From: Salipiger sp. IMCC34102
Lineage (GTDB): Bacteria; Pseudomonadota; Alphaproteobacteria; Rhodobacterales; Rhodobacteraceae
Length of the DNA stretch: 64,000 nucleotides
Reading direction: 5' to 3'
NCBI RefSeq assembly: GCF_004145405.1
Contig: NZ_SELQ01000005.1
Coordinates: 186,001-250,000 of the forward strand
This document shows positions 1-8,847 of this stretch, piece after piece. The translations under genes and the position numbers were made by a program. Every line of letters begins with the position of its first letter. Position 1 is the stretch's first letter. Under the pieces are notes generated by a model, which saw nothing but the letters and a program-made list of their open reading frames with translations, made no database searches and was not told the origin of the DNA.

Positions 1-189
1 TTCAAGAACTTCGTCGAGGCCTTCGGGTTCATGACCCGTGCCGCGATCCATGCCGAGAAGATGAACCACCACCCCGAATGGTCCAACGTCTACAAGACGG
101 TCGAGGTGACCTTGACGACCCATGACGTGGATGGTTTGAGCGCGCTCGACGTGAAACTGGCGAAGATACTGGACCGACTGGCGGACTGA
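1..189 (+). CDS. 4a-hydroxytetrahydrobiopterin dehydratase (PCD/DCoH), 3' part
   Basis: The reading frame is open from the first base and gives 62 C-terminal residues; the 5' end lies outside the window. The segment [19 protein letters not shown] is the family signature, with the paired histidines and the P-E-W that form the pterin site. The enzyme dehydrates pterin-4a-carbinolamine, the product of aromatic amino acid hydroxylases, to regenerate the cofactor in the cytosol. The stop lies four bases before the MscS gene, so the two are probably cotranscribed. Identification is firm; only the N-terminus is missing. Confidence 0.9.
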   Translation, partial: FKNFVEAFGFMTRAAIHAEKMNHHPEWSNVYKTVEVTLTTHDVDGLSALDVKLAKILDRLAD

Positions 190-193
190 TGAG

Positions 194-1045
194 ATGGAAA
201 ACCTGCTGACCCAACCGATCATGAACGGCAAATCCCTCGCGGATCTGCTGACGCTGGAATTCCTGGTCTCGATCCTGGGCAACGTGCTGGCCGCGATCGT
301 GATCCTGTTCCTGGGCTTCGTGATCGCGGGATGGGTCGGTCGCCGGATCGAGAGTGTCGGGCAGAAGAACGTCCACCTCGACGAGACGCTCTTCGGGTTC
401 CTGGGCAATATCGTCCGCTACATCATCATCGGCTTCTCCCTCCTCTTCGTTCTGAACACCTTCGGGGTGCAGACGACGAGTGTCGTGGCCGTCATCGGTG
501 CCGCGGGTCTGGCCATCGGCCTGGCCTTGCAGGGCACCTTGTCGAACGTCGCGGCGGGGGTCATGATCGTCTTCTTCCGCCCCATCAAGCTGGGCGATTT
601 CGTCGACATCGGCGGGTCGATGGGCACCGTGAAGGCGATCAACCTCAACTACATCGAACTGGCCAGCATCGGCAATTTCCAGATCATCGTCCCCAACTCC
701 GAAGTCTGGGGCAACACGATCACCAATTACTCGGTCTACCCCCAGCGCCGGGCCGAATGGACCTTCGGCGTGGCCTATGGCGCGGACCTCGACCTGGCGC
801 ACCGGACGATCATCGACACAATTATGGCCGACGAACGCTCCCTGGCCGAGCCGGAGCCCTTCATCCAGGTCAACAACCTGAACGCCAGTTCGGTGGATTT
901 CCTGGTGCGGGTCTGGTGCGAGCGCGCCGAATTCTTCCAGTACCAGGCCGACATGACCCGCAAGGTCAAGGTGGCGCTGGACCAGGCGGGGGTCGAGATC
1001 CCATTCCCCACGCGCACCGTCGTCAACGTCAGCGACGGCGACTGA
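194..1045 (+). CDS. Small-conductance mechanosensitive channel (MscS family)
   Basis: This 283-residue inner-membrane channel opens under membrane tension and releases solutes on hypo-osmotic shock. Three hydrophobic segments are visible at about residues 24-47, 71-90 and 96-127. The third carries the Gly/Ala-rich pore helix (GAAGLAIGLALQG) followed by FFRPIKLGD, the start of the beta domain. The C-terminal IPFPTRTV resembles the end of Escherichia coli MscS, and the length equals that of the minimal MscS core (about 286 residues). It follows the dehydratase gene by four bases and converges on the peroxiredoxin gene. Confidence 0.93.
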   Translation: MENLLTQPIMNGKSLADLLTLEFLVSILGNVLAAIVILFLGFVIAGWVGRRIESVGQKNVHLDETLFGFLGNIVRYIIIGFSLLFVLNTFGVQTTSVVAVIGAAGLAIGLALQGTLSNVAAGVMIVFFRPIKLGDFVDIGGSMGTVKAINLNYIELASIGNFQIIVPNSEVWGNTITNYSVYPQRRAEWTFGVAYGADLDLAHRTIIDTIMADERSLAEPEPFIQVNNLNASSVDFLVRVWCERAEFFQYQADMTRKVKVALDQAGVEIPFPTRTVVNVSDGD

Positions 1046-1062
1046 ACCGGCACGGGCCGTCC

Positions 1063-1082
1063 CGCCGGGCCCCTGCCCGGCG
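1063..1082. terminator. GC-rich hairpin between convergent genes
   Basis: An 8-bp perfect stem (CGCCGGGC / GCCCGGCG) with a CCCT loop lies between the ends of the MscS and peroxiredoxin genes. There is no T-tract on either strand, so intrinsic termination is only possible, not shown. It could also act as a 3'-end-stabilising hairpin for both transcripts. Confidence 0.4.
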
Positions 1083-1110
1083 CGATTGCCGGGCCATGCG
1101 CCCGCACGGA

Positions 1111-1602
1111 CTAGTCTAGCCGGGCCAGCAGCGCCTCACCGCCGGAGATGTCGCATTCGCCCCCCGCGGGCTCTTCGTTCAGGATCGTCACCACGCCGTC
1201 CTCGATTAGCGCCGCATAGCGCTTCGAGCGGTCGATGAACCCGCGTTCGGGGACGCTGAAGTCCATGCCGACCGCCTTGGTGAAGGCGGCCTGCGTGTCG
1301 GCCACCATGGTGATACCCGCGTCGCTGGCGCCGGTCGATGCGCCCCATGCGGCCATCACGAAGGGATCGTTCACCGAAAGGCACAGGATCTGGTCCACGC
1401 CCTTGTCGGCGAAGGCCTTTGCGGTGCGGATGAAACTGGGGACATGGGCGGTGGTGCAGGTGCCCGTGTAGGCCCCGGGCAGGGCGAAAAGCACCACCTT
1501 GCGCCCTTTCAGCAGGTCTTGCAGCTGCACCTGTTCGGGGCCGTCGCCACCCATGATCAGGACGGTTGCATCGGGCAGGGTCTGGCCGGTCTGGAGTGGC
1601 AT
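1111..1602 (-). CDS. Peroxiredoxin (Prx5/AhpE-like, atypical 2-Cys)
   Basis: A 163-residue thiol peroxidase that reduces H2O2 and alkyl hydroperoxides. The active-site loop is P42-G-A-Y-T46-G-T-C49, with the Pro, Thr and peroxidatic Cys in the Pxxx(T)xxC arrangement; most relatives have F-T-P in place of Y-T-G. A second Cys at about 150, in GGECDISGG, is the likely resolving or glutathionylated Cys. I chose the ATG at 1602 over one 15 codons upstream because it gives the family length and has an AAAGGA ribosome site about eight bases away. It diverges from the FAD oxidoreductase gene, with only 80 bp for both promoters. Confidence 0.9.
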   Translation of the reverse strand: MPLQTGQTLPDATVLIMGGDGPEQVQLQDLLKGRKVVLFALPGAYTGTCTTAHVPSFIRTAKAFADKGVDQILCLSVNDPFVMAAWGASTGASDAGITMVADTQAAFTKAVGMDFSVPERGFIDRSKRYAALIEDGVVTILNEEPAGGECDISGGEALLARLD

Positions 1603-1682
1603 CGCATCGGTCCTTTGATTGCGCTTTGGTCTGGCCCCGATATACAACGGATTGTTAAGGGATGTAACGAAGGGTTGGAGAC

Positions 1683-2888
1683 ATGCGCAAGATTGTTGTC
1701 GTGGGCGGCGGACAGGCGGGCTCCGCCCTGATTGCCAAACTGGTGTCCGAAGGGGCCGAGGCGCAGATTACGCTCCTCTGCGCCGAACCGCGTCTGCCCT
1801 ACCAGCGCCCGCCCCTTTCCAAGGCCTACCTGCTGGGAGAGATGGAGGAAGCCCGGCTCTATTTCCGGCCCGCGGAGTGGTACGATCAGCACGGTATCGA
1901 CGTGCGGCTGGGCGCCCGGGCGGAGGCGATCGACCCGGTCGCCAGGACCGTCACTTTGGAGGGGGAAGCGATCGCCTACGACGATCTGGTGCTGACCACC
2001 GGCGCGCATCCGCGCACGCTCCCCGCCTCGATCGGGGGGACGCTCGACGGGGTGTTCGCGGTGCGCGATCTGGATGATGCCGACCGGATGGGACCCGCCT
2101 TCGCGAAGGGCGCGCGCGCGTTGATCATCGGGGGTGGCTACATCGGGCTGGAGGCCGCCGCCGTCGCCGCCAAGCGCGGCGTGCAGGTCACGCTGGTCGA
2201 AGCCGCCGATCGCATCCTGCAACGCGTCGCAGCCCCCGAGACCTCGGATTTCTTCCGTGATCTGCACAAGGGCCACGGCGTCGACATCCGCGAAGGCGTG
2301 GGCCTCGAGAAGTTGACCGGCACCGACCGCGTGACGGGGGCGGTCCTTTCCGACGGCAGCACGCTGGACATCGACTTCGCCGTCGTCGGCGTGGGCATCG
2401 CGCCCGCCACCGCGCTCGCCGAAGGGGCGGGCCTTTCGATCGACAACGGGATCGCGGCGGATGCCCACGGGCGCACCTCGGACCCGCACATCTGGGCCGC
2501 CGGGGATTGTGCCTCCACGCCGCTGGGCGACGCGCGGGTGCGTATCGAAAGCGTTGGCAACGCCATCGACCAGGCCGAGATCGTGGCCCAGAACCTGCTT
2601 GGCCGCGACGTGACCTACCAGCCTAAGCCCTGGTTCTGGTCCGACCAGTTCGACGTGAAGCTTCAGATCGCGGGGCTGAACACCGGCTACACCGCCGTTC
2701 ACGTCCGCGAGGTCGGCGGCGCGCGCTCGCACTGGTATTACCGGGGCGACGATCTCATCGCCATCGACAGCCTGTCGGACACCCGGGGCTACATGGTGGG
2801 CAAGCGCCTGATCGAGGCGGGCAAGAGCCCCGCACCGCAGGTCGTCACCGACCCCGAGACCGACCTCAAGGCGCTCTTGCGCGCGTGA
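1683..2888 (+). CDS. FAD-dependent ferredoxin/rubredoxin reductase-like oxidoreductase
   Basis: 401 residues. An N-terminal FAD Rossmann motif VVGGGQAG lies near residue 7, the NAD(P)H motif IIGGGYIGLEA at 149-159, and the second FAD motif AAGDCA at 272-277. The C-terminal reductase domain includes PWFWSDQFDVKLQIAG, typical of ferredoxin reductases of oxygenase systems (ThcD/PuxR/BphA4 type). It probably moves electrons from NAD(P)H to a small iron-sulfur protein, but no ferredoxin or P450 gene lies nearby, so the partner is unknown. Its stop overlaps the rsmD start by four bases (GTGA), so the two are translationally coupled. Confidence 0.85.
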   Translation: MRKIVVVGGGQAGSALIAKLVSEGAEAQITLLCAEPRLPYQRPPLSKAYLLGEMEEARLYFRPAEWYDQHGIDVRLGARAEAIDPVARTVTLEGEAIAYDDLVLTTGAHPRTLPASIGGTLDGVFAVRDLDDADRMGPAFAKGARALIIGGGYIGLEAAAVAAKRGVQVTLVEAADRILQRVAAPETSDFFRDLHKGHGVDIREGVGLEKLTGTDRVTGAVLSDGSTLDIDFAVVGVGIAPATALAEGAGLSIDNGIAADAHGRTSDPHIWAAGDCASTPLGDARVRIESVGNAIDQAEIVAQNLLGRDVTYQPKPWFWSDQFDVKLQIAGLNTGYTAVHVREVGGARSHWYYRGDDLIAIDSLSDTRGYMVGKRLIEAGKSPAPQVVTDPETDLKALLRA

Positions 2889-3439
2889 GGATCGTCGGCG
2901 GCGCACAGCGGGGGGTGAAGCTGGCCGAGGTCGGGGCAGGCGATACCGCGGCCCATCTGCGCCCGACTTCGGACCGGGTGCGGGAAAGCCTGTTCAACGT
3001 GCTCGCGGGCGGCCGCTTCGGCGATCCCGTGACCGGCGCGCGGGTGCTGGATCTTTTTGCCGGGACCGGCGCGCTGGGGCTCGAGGCGCTGTCGCGCGGG
3101 GCGGCGCACGCCAGCTTCGTCGACAGCGGAAGCACGGCCCTGTCGCTGATCGCGGCGAACATCGCCAAGCTTCGGCGGGAGGGAAACACGACCGTCCTGC
3201 CGGTCGAGGTTGATGCAATTCCGCCCGGCCGGCCCTGTTCGCTGATCTTCCTCGACCCGCCCTACGGCCAGCGGCTGGGCGCCGCCGCGCTCGCCTGGGC
3301 CCGCGCACAAGGCTGGATCGCGCCCGGCGCCCTGATCGTCTGGGAGGAAAACGCCCCCCAGATCGCCCCGCCGGGCTACGCCCGCCGCGACACGCGCGCC
3401 TTCGGAGAGACCCACCTCACCTTCCTGGAGGCGCTATGA
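2885..3439 (+). CDS. rsmD: 16S rRNA (guanine(966)-N2)-methyltransferase
   Basis: A 184-residue SAM-dependent methyltransferase that modifies G966 of 16S rRNA during 30S assembly. The N-terminal MRIVGGAQRG and RPTSDRVRESLFN are diagnostic. Motif I is LDLFAGTGALG (55-65) and the catalytic motif is DPPY (124-127). It starts with GTG inside the previous gene's stop and its own stop overlaps the next start (ATGA), making it the middle gene of a three-gene coupled operon. Confidence 0.95.
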   Translation: MRIVGGAQRGVKLAEVGAGDTAAHLRPTSDRVRESLFNVLAGGRFGDPVTGARVLDLFAGTGALGLEALSRGAAHASFVDSGSTALSLIAANIAKLRREGNTTVLPVEVDAIPPGRPCSLIFLDPPYGQRLGAAALAWARAQGWIAPGALIVWEENAPQIAPPGYARRDTRAFGETHLTFLEAL

Positions 3440-4080
3440 CCGATCTCGTAATCTTCGACTGCGACGGCGTGCTGGTCGACACCGAACCCACCACCGACCG
3501 TATCCTGTCGGCCAACCTGGGCCGCCACGGGCTGCACATCGACCCCGCCGAAGTGCACGCGCTTTTCGCCGGCGGCACCATGCAAAGCGTCGGGGTGGAG
3601 GCCACGCGCCGTGGTGCTGCCTTGCCCCACGACTGGCTGGACGGGATCTACGCCGAAGTGCTGACCGCCCTGCGCGAAGGCGTCGAGGTCATTCCCGGCG
3701 TGATTGACCTGATCGACCGGCTGGAGGCCGCGGGCATCGCCATCGCCATCGCGTCGAACGGATCGCTCGACAAGATGCAGGTCAGTCTCGCGCCTTCGGG
3801 GCTTCTGGACCGCTTTGCGGGCCGGATTTACTCGGGCCACGATTTCCCGCCGAAACCGGGCCCCGCGATGTTGCACCACGCGATGGAAATGGCCGGGACG
3901 GACGCCGCCAGTACGGTCTTCATCGATGACATGCCCGCGGGCTGGAAGGCCGCGGCGGCCGCCGATGTCCGCTGCTACGCCTACCTCGGCGACGGCGATC
4001 CCGCCCGGGCAAAGGGCTATTCCGCGAAACCGATCACAGACATGGCTCAGGTGGCGCGAGACCTCGGCCTGGCGCATTGA
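3436..4080 (+). CDS. HAD-superfamily hydrolase, beta-phosphoglucomutase-like
   Basis: A 214-residue class I HAD phosphatase. Motif I is D8-C-D10-G-V-L-V-D-T-E, with the nucleophile Asp8 and the acid/base Asp10. Motif II is in IASNGS, motif III Lys in KPGP, and motif IV FIDDMPAG near 158-165. An alpha-helical cap follows motif I. The substrate is likely a small phosphorylated metabolite (sugar phosphate or phosphoglycolate) and cannot be fixed from sequence. It is the last gene of the coupled operon and faces map. Confidence 0.85.
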   Translation: MTDLVIFDCDGVLVDTEPTTDRILSANLGRHGLHIDPAEVHALFAGGTMQSVGVEATRRGAALPHDWLDGIYAEVLTALREGVEVIPGVIDLIDRLEAAGIAIAIASNGSLDKMQVSLAPSGLLDRFAGRIYSGHDFPPKPGPAMLHHAMEMAGTDAASTVFIDDMPAGWKAAAAADVRCYAYLGDGDPARAKGYSAKPITDMAQVARDLGLAH

Positions 4081-4205
4081 CCTTATGGCGGGGCGCGATC
4101 CGCCTTCATCTGGCCCGATAAACTCCCGCCGGAGGCTTGGGCGCGCGCAGCGCGCTCAAATCGGTCGCGCGCTTGCCCTCGCAGGGGTCGGAAGCGTCGT
4201 CCCGC

Positions 4206-5024
4206 TCACTCCACCATCGTCGGATGGAACCGGTCGGCGGGGGAGAGCGTGAAGATTTCCGCCCCTTGCGCGGTGATCCCGATGGAATGCTCGAACTGGG
4301 CGGAGAGCGACTTGTCGCGGGTCACGGCAGTCCAGTCGTCGGACAGGATCTTGGTCTCGGGCCGGCCGAGGTTGATCATCGGCTCGATGGTGAAGAACAT
4401 GCCTTCCTCCAGCACCGGACCGGTGCCCGCGCGGCCGTAGTGCAGCACGTTGGGGGGCGCGTGGAAGACGCGACCAAGGCCATGGCCGCAAAAGTCCCGC
4501 ACGACGGACATGCGCTGTCCTTCGGCGTAGGTCTGGATCGCGTGGCCGATGTCGCCGAAGGTGTTGCCGGGGCGCGCGGCCTCGATCCCCTTCATCAGGC
4601 TGTCGTGGGTGACCTGCACCAGACGCTCGGCCTTGCGGGACATCTTGCCGGCCCAATACATCCGGCTCGAGTCGCCGAACCATCCGTCCACGATCACGGT
4701 GACGTCGATGTTGAGGATATCGCCATCCTTCAGCACCTTGTCACCCGGAATCCCGTGGCAGACCACGTGGTTCACGCTGATGCAGGAGGCATGCTGGTAG
4801 CCCCGGTAGCCGATCGTGGCCGAGGTAGCGCCCGCCGCCTCCACCCACTGGGTGATCAAGTCATCGAGCTTGCCGGTGGTCTGTCCCGGCACGACGTGCG
4901 GCGCGATGTCGTCGAGGATCTGCGCGGCCAGGCGGCCCGCCTTCTCCATGCCCGCGAAATCGGAGGGCTCATACAGGCGAATCCCGTCCTTGGTCACGTT
5001 CTGGCTTTGGGTCTGGGTCTTCAC
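4206..5024 (-). CDS. map: Methionine aminopeptidase, type I
   Basis: A 272-residue dinuclear metalloprotease that removes the initiator Met from nascent proteins. The metal ligands are all visible: Asp in LNIDVTV, Asp in FGDSSR, His in GHGLGR, Glu in TIEPMINLG and Glu in the C-terminal AQGAEIFT. The frame is open further upstream to a GTG at 5081, but I prefer the GTG at 5024, which has a GAGG ribosome site six bases before it and leaves a short N-terminal extension before GIRLYEP. The gene overlaps the end of sfsA by about 56 bp, so the two are likely cotranscribed. Confidence 0.93.
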   Translation of the reverse strand: MKTQTQSQNVTKDGIRLYEPSDFAGMEKAGRLAAQILDDIAPHVVPGQTTGKLDDLITQWVEAAGATSATIGYRGYQHASCISVNHVVCHGIPGDKVLKDGDILNIDVTVIVDGWFGDSSRMYWAGKMSRKAERLVQVTHDSLMKGIEAARPGNTFGDIGHAIQTYAEGQRMSVVRDFCGHGLGRVFHAPPNVLHYGRAGTGPVLEEGMFFTIEPMINLGRPETKILSDDWTAVTRDKSLSAQFEHSIGITAQGAEIFTLSPADRFHPTMVE

Positions 5025-5781
5025 GGTCGGCCTCGAAGGTTGCTTGTCTGCCACATAGGACAAAAGCCTCGCCTTCGCCACCCCGTCGGCCGACCGGCAC
5101 GGGGCCGGTCGCGCGGATGCCGCCGGGATCCATCGCGGTGCCGAGCGCCAAGACCTCGACCCCCGCGGCGCGGGCCGCGTCGAAGGCGGCCCCGTAGGTG
5201 GGATCGATGTCCCGGGCCACGTCGAAACGGGTGCAGTCGCTGCGGTTCACCAAGAACAGCACCATCGCGCGGTCGCCCGCCGCTACGCGGTCTGCTAGGT
5301 CCGCCATGTGCCGCGCCCCGCGGGCGGTGACGGTGTCGGGGAACTCGGCCAGGCCCGGCACGCGAGAGACGGTGGCACTCTTGACCTCCAGCCACAGGTC
5401 CGGGCCGTCGCCGCTCAGCAGGAAATCGATCCGGCTGGCCTTGGCATAGCGCACCTCGCTTCGGACGGTCGTATATCGCTCCAGCCCCGGGACGGCGCCC
5501 GCCCGCAGGGCCTCGCCCACCACACGGTTGGCCTGTGCCGTATCGACGCAGACGAAACCGCCCGGCACCTCGGCCAGACGCCAGGCGTAGCCCAGCTTGC
5601 GCCGGGGATCGTCGTTGGGCTCCAGCCAGACGCGCAGGCCCGGCGCGTTCAGGCCGGTCATCTTGCCCGGGTTCGCCACATGGGCCGTCACCTCCGCCCC
5701 GTCGTCCAGTGTGGCGTCGCACAGGAAACGCTTGTAGCGGTGGATGAGCGTGGCGGGGATCAAGGGCGTGGCAAACTCCAT
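4969..5781 (-). CDS. sfsA: DNA-binding/sugar fermentation stimulation protein SfsA
   Basis: The 270-residue protein begins MEFATPLIPATLIHRYKRF, with conserved HVANPGKM near residue 40, WLEVKSAT near 135 and DSCTRF-like/HMADLADR segments, as in SfsA. In Escherichia coli SfsA is described as a nucleic-acid-binding protein affecting maltose metabolism; its structure resembles a nuclease fold. The family usually ends soon after RATGPVPV; here about 35 extra residues (rich in Arg, Glu, Asp) run into map. The ATG at 5781 gives the family N-terminus; one 16 codons upstream would run into the divergent gene. Confidence 0.9.
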   Translation of the reverse strand: MEFATPLIPATLIHRYKRFLCDATLDDGAEVTAHVANPGKMTGLNAPGLRVWLEPNDDPRRKLGYAWRLAEVPGGFVCVDTAQANRVVGEALRAGAVPGLERYTTVRSEVRYAKASRIDFLLSGDGPDLWLEVKSATVSRVPGLAEFPDTVTARGARHMADLADRVAAGDRAMVLFLVNRSDCTRFDVARDIDPTYGAAFDAARAAGVEVLALGTAMDPGGIRATGPVPVGRRGGEGEAFVLCGRQATFEADREDPDPKPERDQGRDSPV

Positions 5782-5816
5782 GCGCGCCGCTATACCCAAC
5801 CCAAACGGAGATGACG

Positions 5817-6539
5817 ATGACCAACCCAACCGCCGCCATGCTCGTGATCGGGGACGAGATCCTCTCGGGCCGCACCCGCGACAGTAACATGAACCACCTG
5901 GCCAAGGCGCTGACCGAGGCGGGCATCGACCTGCGCGAGGCCCGCATGATCGGCGACGATCACGACACGATCGTTCGCGCGGTCCGCGACCTGTCGGGCG
6001 CCCACGATCACCTGTTCACCTCCGGCGGGATCGGCCCGACCCATGACGACATCACCGCCGATGCGGTGGCCGCCGCCTGCGACACGCCCATCGGCGTGCG
6101 CGACGATGCCCGGGCGATCCTGCAGGCGCATTACGACCGCGCGGGCACGACCCTGAACGAAGCGCGCCTTCGGATGACCCGCATTCCCGAAAGCGCCACG
6201 CTCATCGACAACCCCGTCAGCGCCGCGCCGGGGTTCACCTTGCGCAACATCCACGTCATGGCAGGCGTGCCGTCGGTGTTCGAGGCGATGGTGCAAAGCG
6301 TCGTGTCGACCCTCGCCCACGGCGCGCCGCTGCGGTCCGAAAGCTGGCCGGTCTTCCGCGGCGAAGGTGACGTGGCCGAACCCCTGTCGCAGGTGGCACA
6401 GGACTTTCCCGACCTCTCGGTCGGCAGCTACCCGTTCCAGCGCGACGGGCGATACGGCACGAACCTCGTGGTGCGCGGTCGCGACGGCGCGCGGGTCGAG
6501 GACGCCATGGCCCGCCTGCGCGACCTCTTTCCCGCGTGA
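5817..6539 (+). CDS. MoaB/CinA-like molybdopterin-binding domain protein
   Basis: 240 residues, only the N-terminal 'competence/damage-inducible' domain of CinA. The signature blocks GDEILSGRTRDSN and TSGGIGPTHDD are present, while the C-terminal nicotinamide-nucleotide amidase (PncC) domain is absent. It may bind a pterin or nucleotide and hydrolyse an ADP-ribose-type pyrophosphate, as CinA N-domains do; this is inference. ATGs occur at 5811 and 5817. GGAG touches the first and is six bases from the second, so 5817 is chosen. It opens a four-gene operon coupled by 4-base overlaps. Confidence 0.85.
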   Translation: MTNPTAAMLVIGDEILSGRTRDSNMNHLAKALTEAGIDLREARMIGDDHDTIVRAVRDLSGAHDHLFTSGGIGPTHDDITADAVAAACDTPIGVRDDARAILQAHYDRAGTTLNEARLRMTRIPESATLIDNPVSAAPGFTLRNIHVMAGVPSVFEAMVQSVVSTLAHGAPLRSESWPVFRGEGDVAEPLSQVAQDFPDLSVGSYPFQRDGRYGTNLVVRGRDGARVEDAMARLRDLFPA

Positions 6540-7267
6540 GCGCAGCCGGGACAGACTGGGGTGCAGTGATCGCGGCCACCTGGCCCGCCGCCGAGACGCA
6601 ACAACTTGGCCCCTGGAGGATCCGGCGTGGGCTGGGCGGCGGCAACCGGGTCAGCGCCGCAAGTGCCCATGCCCCCGTTACGCCGGACGATCTATCGCAG
6701 GCGGCGGACGCCATGCGCGCCCTGCAGCAGGAGGTCGTCTTCTCCATCCTGCCCGGCGATCCCGGCGCGGACGAAGTCCTGGCGAACGCAGGCTACGTTG
6801 TTCGCGACGAGACGATCGTCTACGCCTGTCCGACGCAGGCCCTGCTCTACCCGGCCCCGCCACCGGTGACGGCCTTCACCGTCTGGCCACCGCTTGCGCT
6901 TCAGCGCAGGATCTGGGCCGAGGGCGGCATCGGCCCGGCGCGATTGGCGGTGATGGACCGCGTGACGGGCGAGAAGACGACGATCCTGGGCCGCATCGAC
7001 GACCGGCCGGCCGGCACGCTCTTCGTCGCACGACACGGCTCCGTCGCCATGCTGCACGCGTTGGAGATCGCACCGGACCATCGCCGCAAGGGCCTGGCCC
7101 GGCATCTGACCCGTGCTGCGGCGGCCTGGGCGCAAGGGGCCGGGGCGCAGACGTTCTCGCTTCTGACCACGGTCGCGAACGACGGCGCACGCGCGCTCTA
7201 CGAGGGGCTCGGCATGCGCGAGGTCGGGCGCTATCATTACCGCGTCAAACCGCAGGAGCCGTCATGA
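6536..7267 (+). CDS. GNAT-family N-acetyltransferase
   Basis: 243 residues. The C-terminal half has the acetyl-CoA-binding motif A in LHALEIAPDHRRKGLARHL (about 180-198) followed by a helix and VANDGARALYEGLGM, the classic motif B. The N-terminal ~100 residues are less typical, and the whole resembles two GNAT folds in tandem with only the second intact. Acceptor substrate unknown. Translation starts at GTG inside the stop of the preceding gene (GTGA), and its own stop overlaps the next start (ATGA). Confidence 0.8.
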   Translation: MSAAGTDWGAVIAATWPAAETQQLGPWRIRRGLGGGNRVSAASAHAPVTPDDLSQAADAMRALQQEVVFSILPGDPGADEVLANAGYVVRDETIVYACPTQALLYPAPPPVTAFTVWPPLALQRRIWAEGGIGPARLAVMDRVTGEKTTILGRIDDRPAGTLFVARHGSVAMLHALEIAPDHRRKGLARHLTRAAAAWAQGAGAQTFSLLTTVANDGARALYEGLGMREVGRYHYRVKPQEPS

Positions 7268-7830
7268 CCGACCAGCCCACCGCCCTCGATCTGCCGATGG
7301 TCGATCCCCTGCCAGCCGCGACGCGAAAATACTTCGACGTCTGCCAGGACAAGCTGGGGATGGTGCCCAACGTGCTGCGCGCCTACGCCTTCGATATCGA
7401 CAAGCTGAACGCCTTCACGGTGCTCTACAACGATCTGATGCTGGCGGATTCTGAGTTGAGCAAGCTCGAGCGCGAGATGATCGCCGTGGTCGTCTCTTCG
7501 GTGAACAAGTGCTTCTATTGCCTGACCGCGCACGGGGCGGCGGTCCGGCAGCTGTCTGGCGATCCGGCTCTGGGAGAGGCGCTGGTGATGAACTGGCGCG
7601 CGGCCCGGCTGGATGCCCGGCAGACCGCGATGCTGGATTTCGCCGAACGACTGACGGAGGCGCCCGCGAAGATGGACGACACGCACCGCGAAGCCCTGCG
7701 TGCGGCGGGGTTCAGCGACCGGGCGATCTGGGACATCGCCAGCGTCGCCGCCTTCTTCAACATGACGAACCGCGTGGCCTCCGCCACCGAGATGGCGCCC
7801 AACCCCGAGTATCACGCACAGGCGCGATGA
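7264..7830 (+). CDS. Peroxidase-related / AhpD-like alkylhydroperoxidase
   Basis: A 188-residue all-helical carboxymuconolactone-decarboxylase-fold protein. The redox motif is C83-F-Y-C86-L-T-A-H90 (CxxCxxxH), the AhpD active site. The N-terminal block YFDVCQDKLGMVPNVLRA matches the 'uncharacterised peroxidase-related enzyme' subgroup. It probably reduces organic peroxides with a dithiol donor. It is coupled at both ends by ATGA overlaps, between the acetyltransferase and the OmpA-like gene. Confidence 0.87.
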   Translation: MTDQPTALDLPMVDPLPAATRKYFDVCQDKLGMVPNVLRAYAFDIDKLNAFTVLYNDLMLADSELSKLEREMIAVVVSSVNKCFYCLTAHGAAVRQLSGDPALGEALVMNWRAARLDARQTAMLDFAERLTEAPAKMDDTHREALRAAGFSDRAIWDIASVAAFFNMTNRVASATEMAPNPEYHAQAR

Positions 7831-8738
7831 AGACGGCGGCCCTGCTTCTTCTAACGCTCTGGCCCGCGGCCCTTTCAGCGCAGGCGCTGTCGCTGCCCGG
7901 AAACGCGGAGCGCACCTTGAGCCGCACGGTCGAACAGGCCAGCTACGCCCTGCCGGTCGGCCCTTGGTCGGAAGGGGCCGTGCCGACCCGCCCGCTTTCG
8001 GGCGCGCAATCGGTGGAGGTCTGGCAAATCCCGGCGCGCGCGCTCGACCCCGGCGTGATCTTGGCCAGCCTGCGCGATCAACTGCTGGACCAGGGGTTCG
8101 AGGTCCTGCTCGACTGCGCGGCAACGGGCTGCGGCGGTTTCGACTTCCGCTTCGCGATCCCCGTGGAGCCGCCGCCCGACATGCTGGTCGACCTCGGGGC
8201 CTATCGCTTCCTCTCCGCCCGGAAGGGGGAGGCCGCGGTTTCCCTGCTGGTCAGCCGGACGCCGCAGGGGGGCTACGTCCAGATCACGCGGATCGCGCCG
8301 GACCCCGACGCGCTGCCCGGGGCGGCGCCCGACGCGCCTGCCTTGCGCGCGCCGGTTCCGGGTGACCTTGCCACGGCGCTCGAGGTTTCGGGTCATGCGA
8401 TCCTCGACGGCGTGGATTTCCAAACCGGCGTCACGGCCCTGACGGGCGAACCCATTCCTTCCCTGCAGGCGCTTGCGGCCTATCTTGACGCCAATCCCGA
8501 CCTTGCGGTCAGCATCGTCGGCCACACCGATGCCCAAGGCGCGCTGGAGGGGAACATCGCCCTCAGCCGGCAACGGGCGGGCGCGGTGGTCGAACGTTTG
8601 GTCACCGGTTACGGCGTGCCACGCGCGCAGCTGACGGCGGCGGGCATGGGCTATCTTTCGCCCGTCGCCAGCAACCTGACCGATGACGGCCGTACCGCCA
8701 ACCGGCGGGTGGAGGCGATGGTGACGGGGCGGCGCTGA
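7827..8738 (+). CDS. Exported OmpA-domain protein
   Basis: 303 residues. A Sec signal peptide is seen at 1-18 (MKTAALLLLTLWPAALSA, cut before QA). Residues ~20-180 form a domain of unknown function with a Cys pair (LLDCAATGCGG). The C-terminal ~110 residues are an OmpA-like peptidoglycan-binding domain with VGHTDAQG, NIALSRQRA and NRRVEAMV. It should sit in the periplasm or outer membrane and tether to the cell wall. It starts within the stop of the AhpD-like gene and ends the operon. Confidence 0.87.
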   Translation: MKTAALLLLTLWPAALSAQALSLPGNAERTLSRTVEQASYALPVGPWSEGAVPTRPLSGAQSVEVWQIPARALDPGVILASLRDQLLDQGFEVLLDCAATGCGGFDFRFAIPVEPPPDMLVDLGAYRFLSARKGEAAVSLLVSRTPQGGYVQITRIAPDPDALPGAAPDAPALRAPVPGDLATALEVSGHAILDGVDFQTGVTALTGEPIPSLQALAAYLDANPDLAVSIVGHTDAQGALEGNIALSRQRAGAVVERLVTGYGVPRAQLTAAGMGYLSPVASNLTDDGRTANRRVEAMVTGRR

Positions 8739-8847
8739 CCGCGAACGGATCGAGGGCCGCCGCCCGTGGCAGGCGCGGACTCCGGATCGTAACACGCGCC
8801 GATCCCGCCGGTCGCTCTAAGCGCCCGGACCGGCATCGGTCGGTCCC

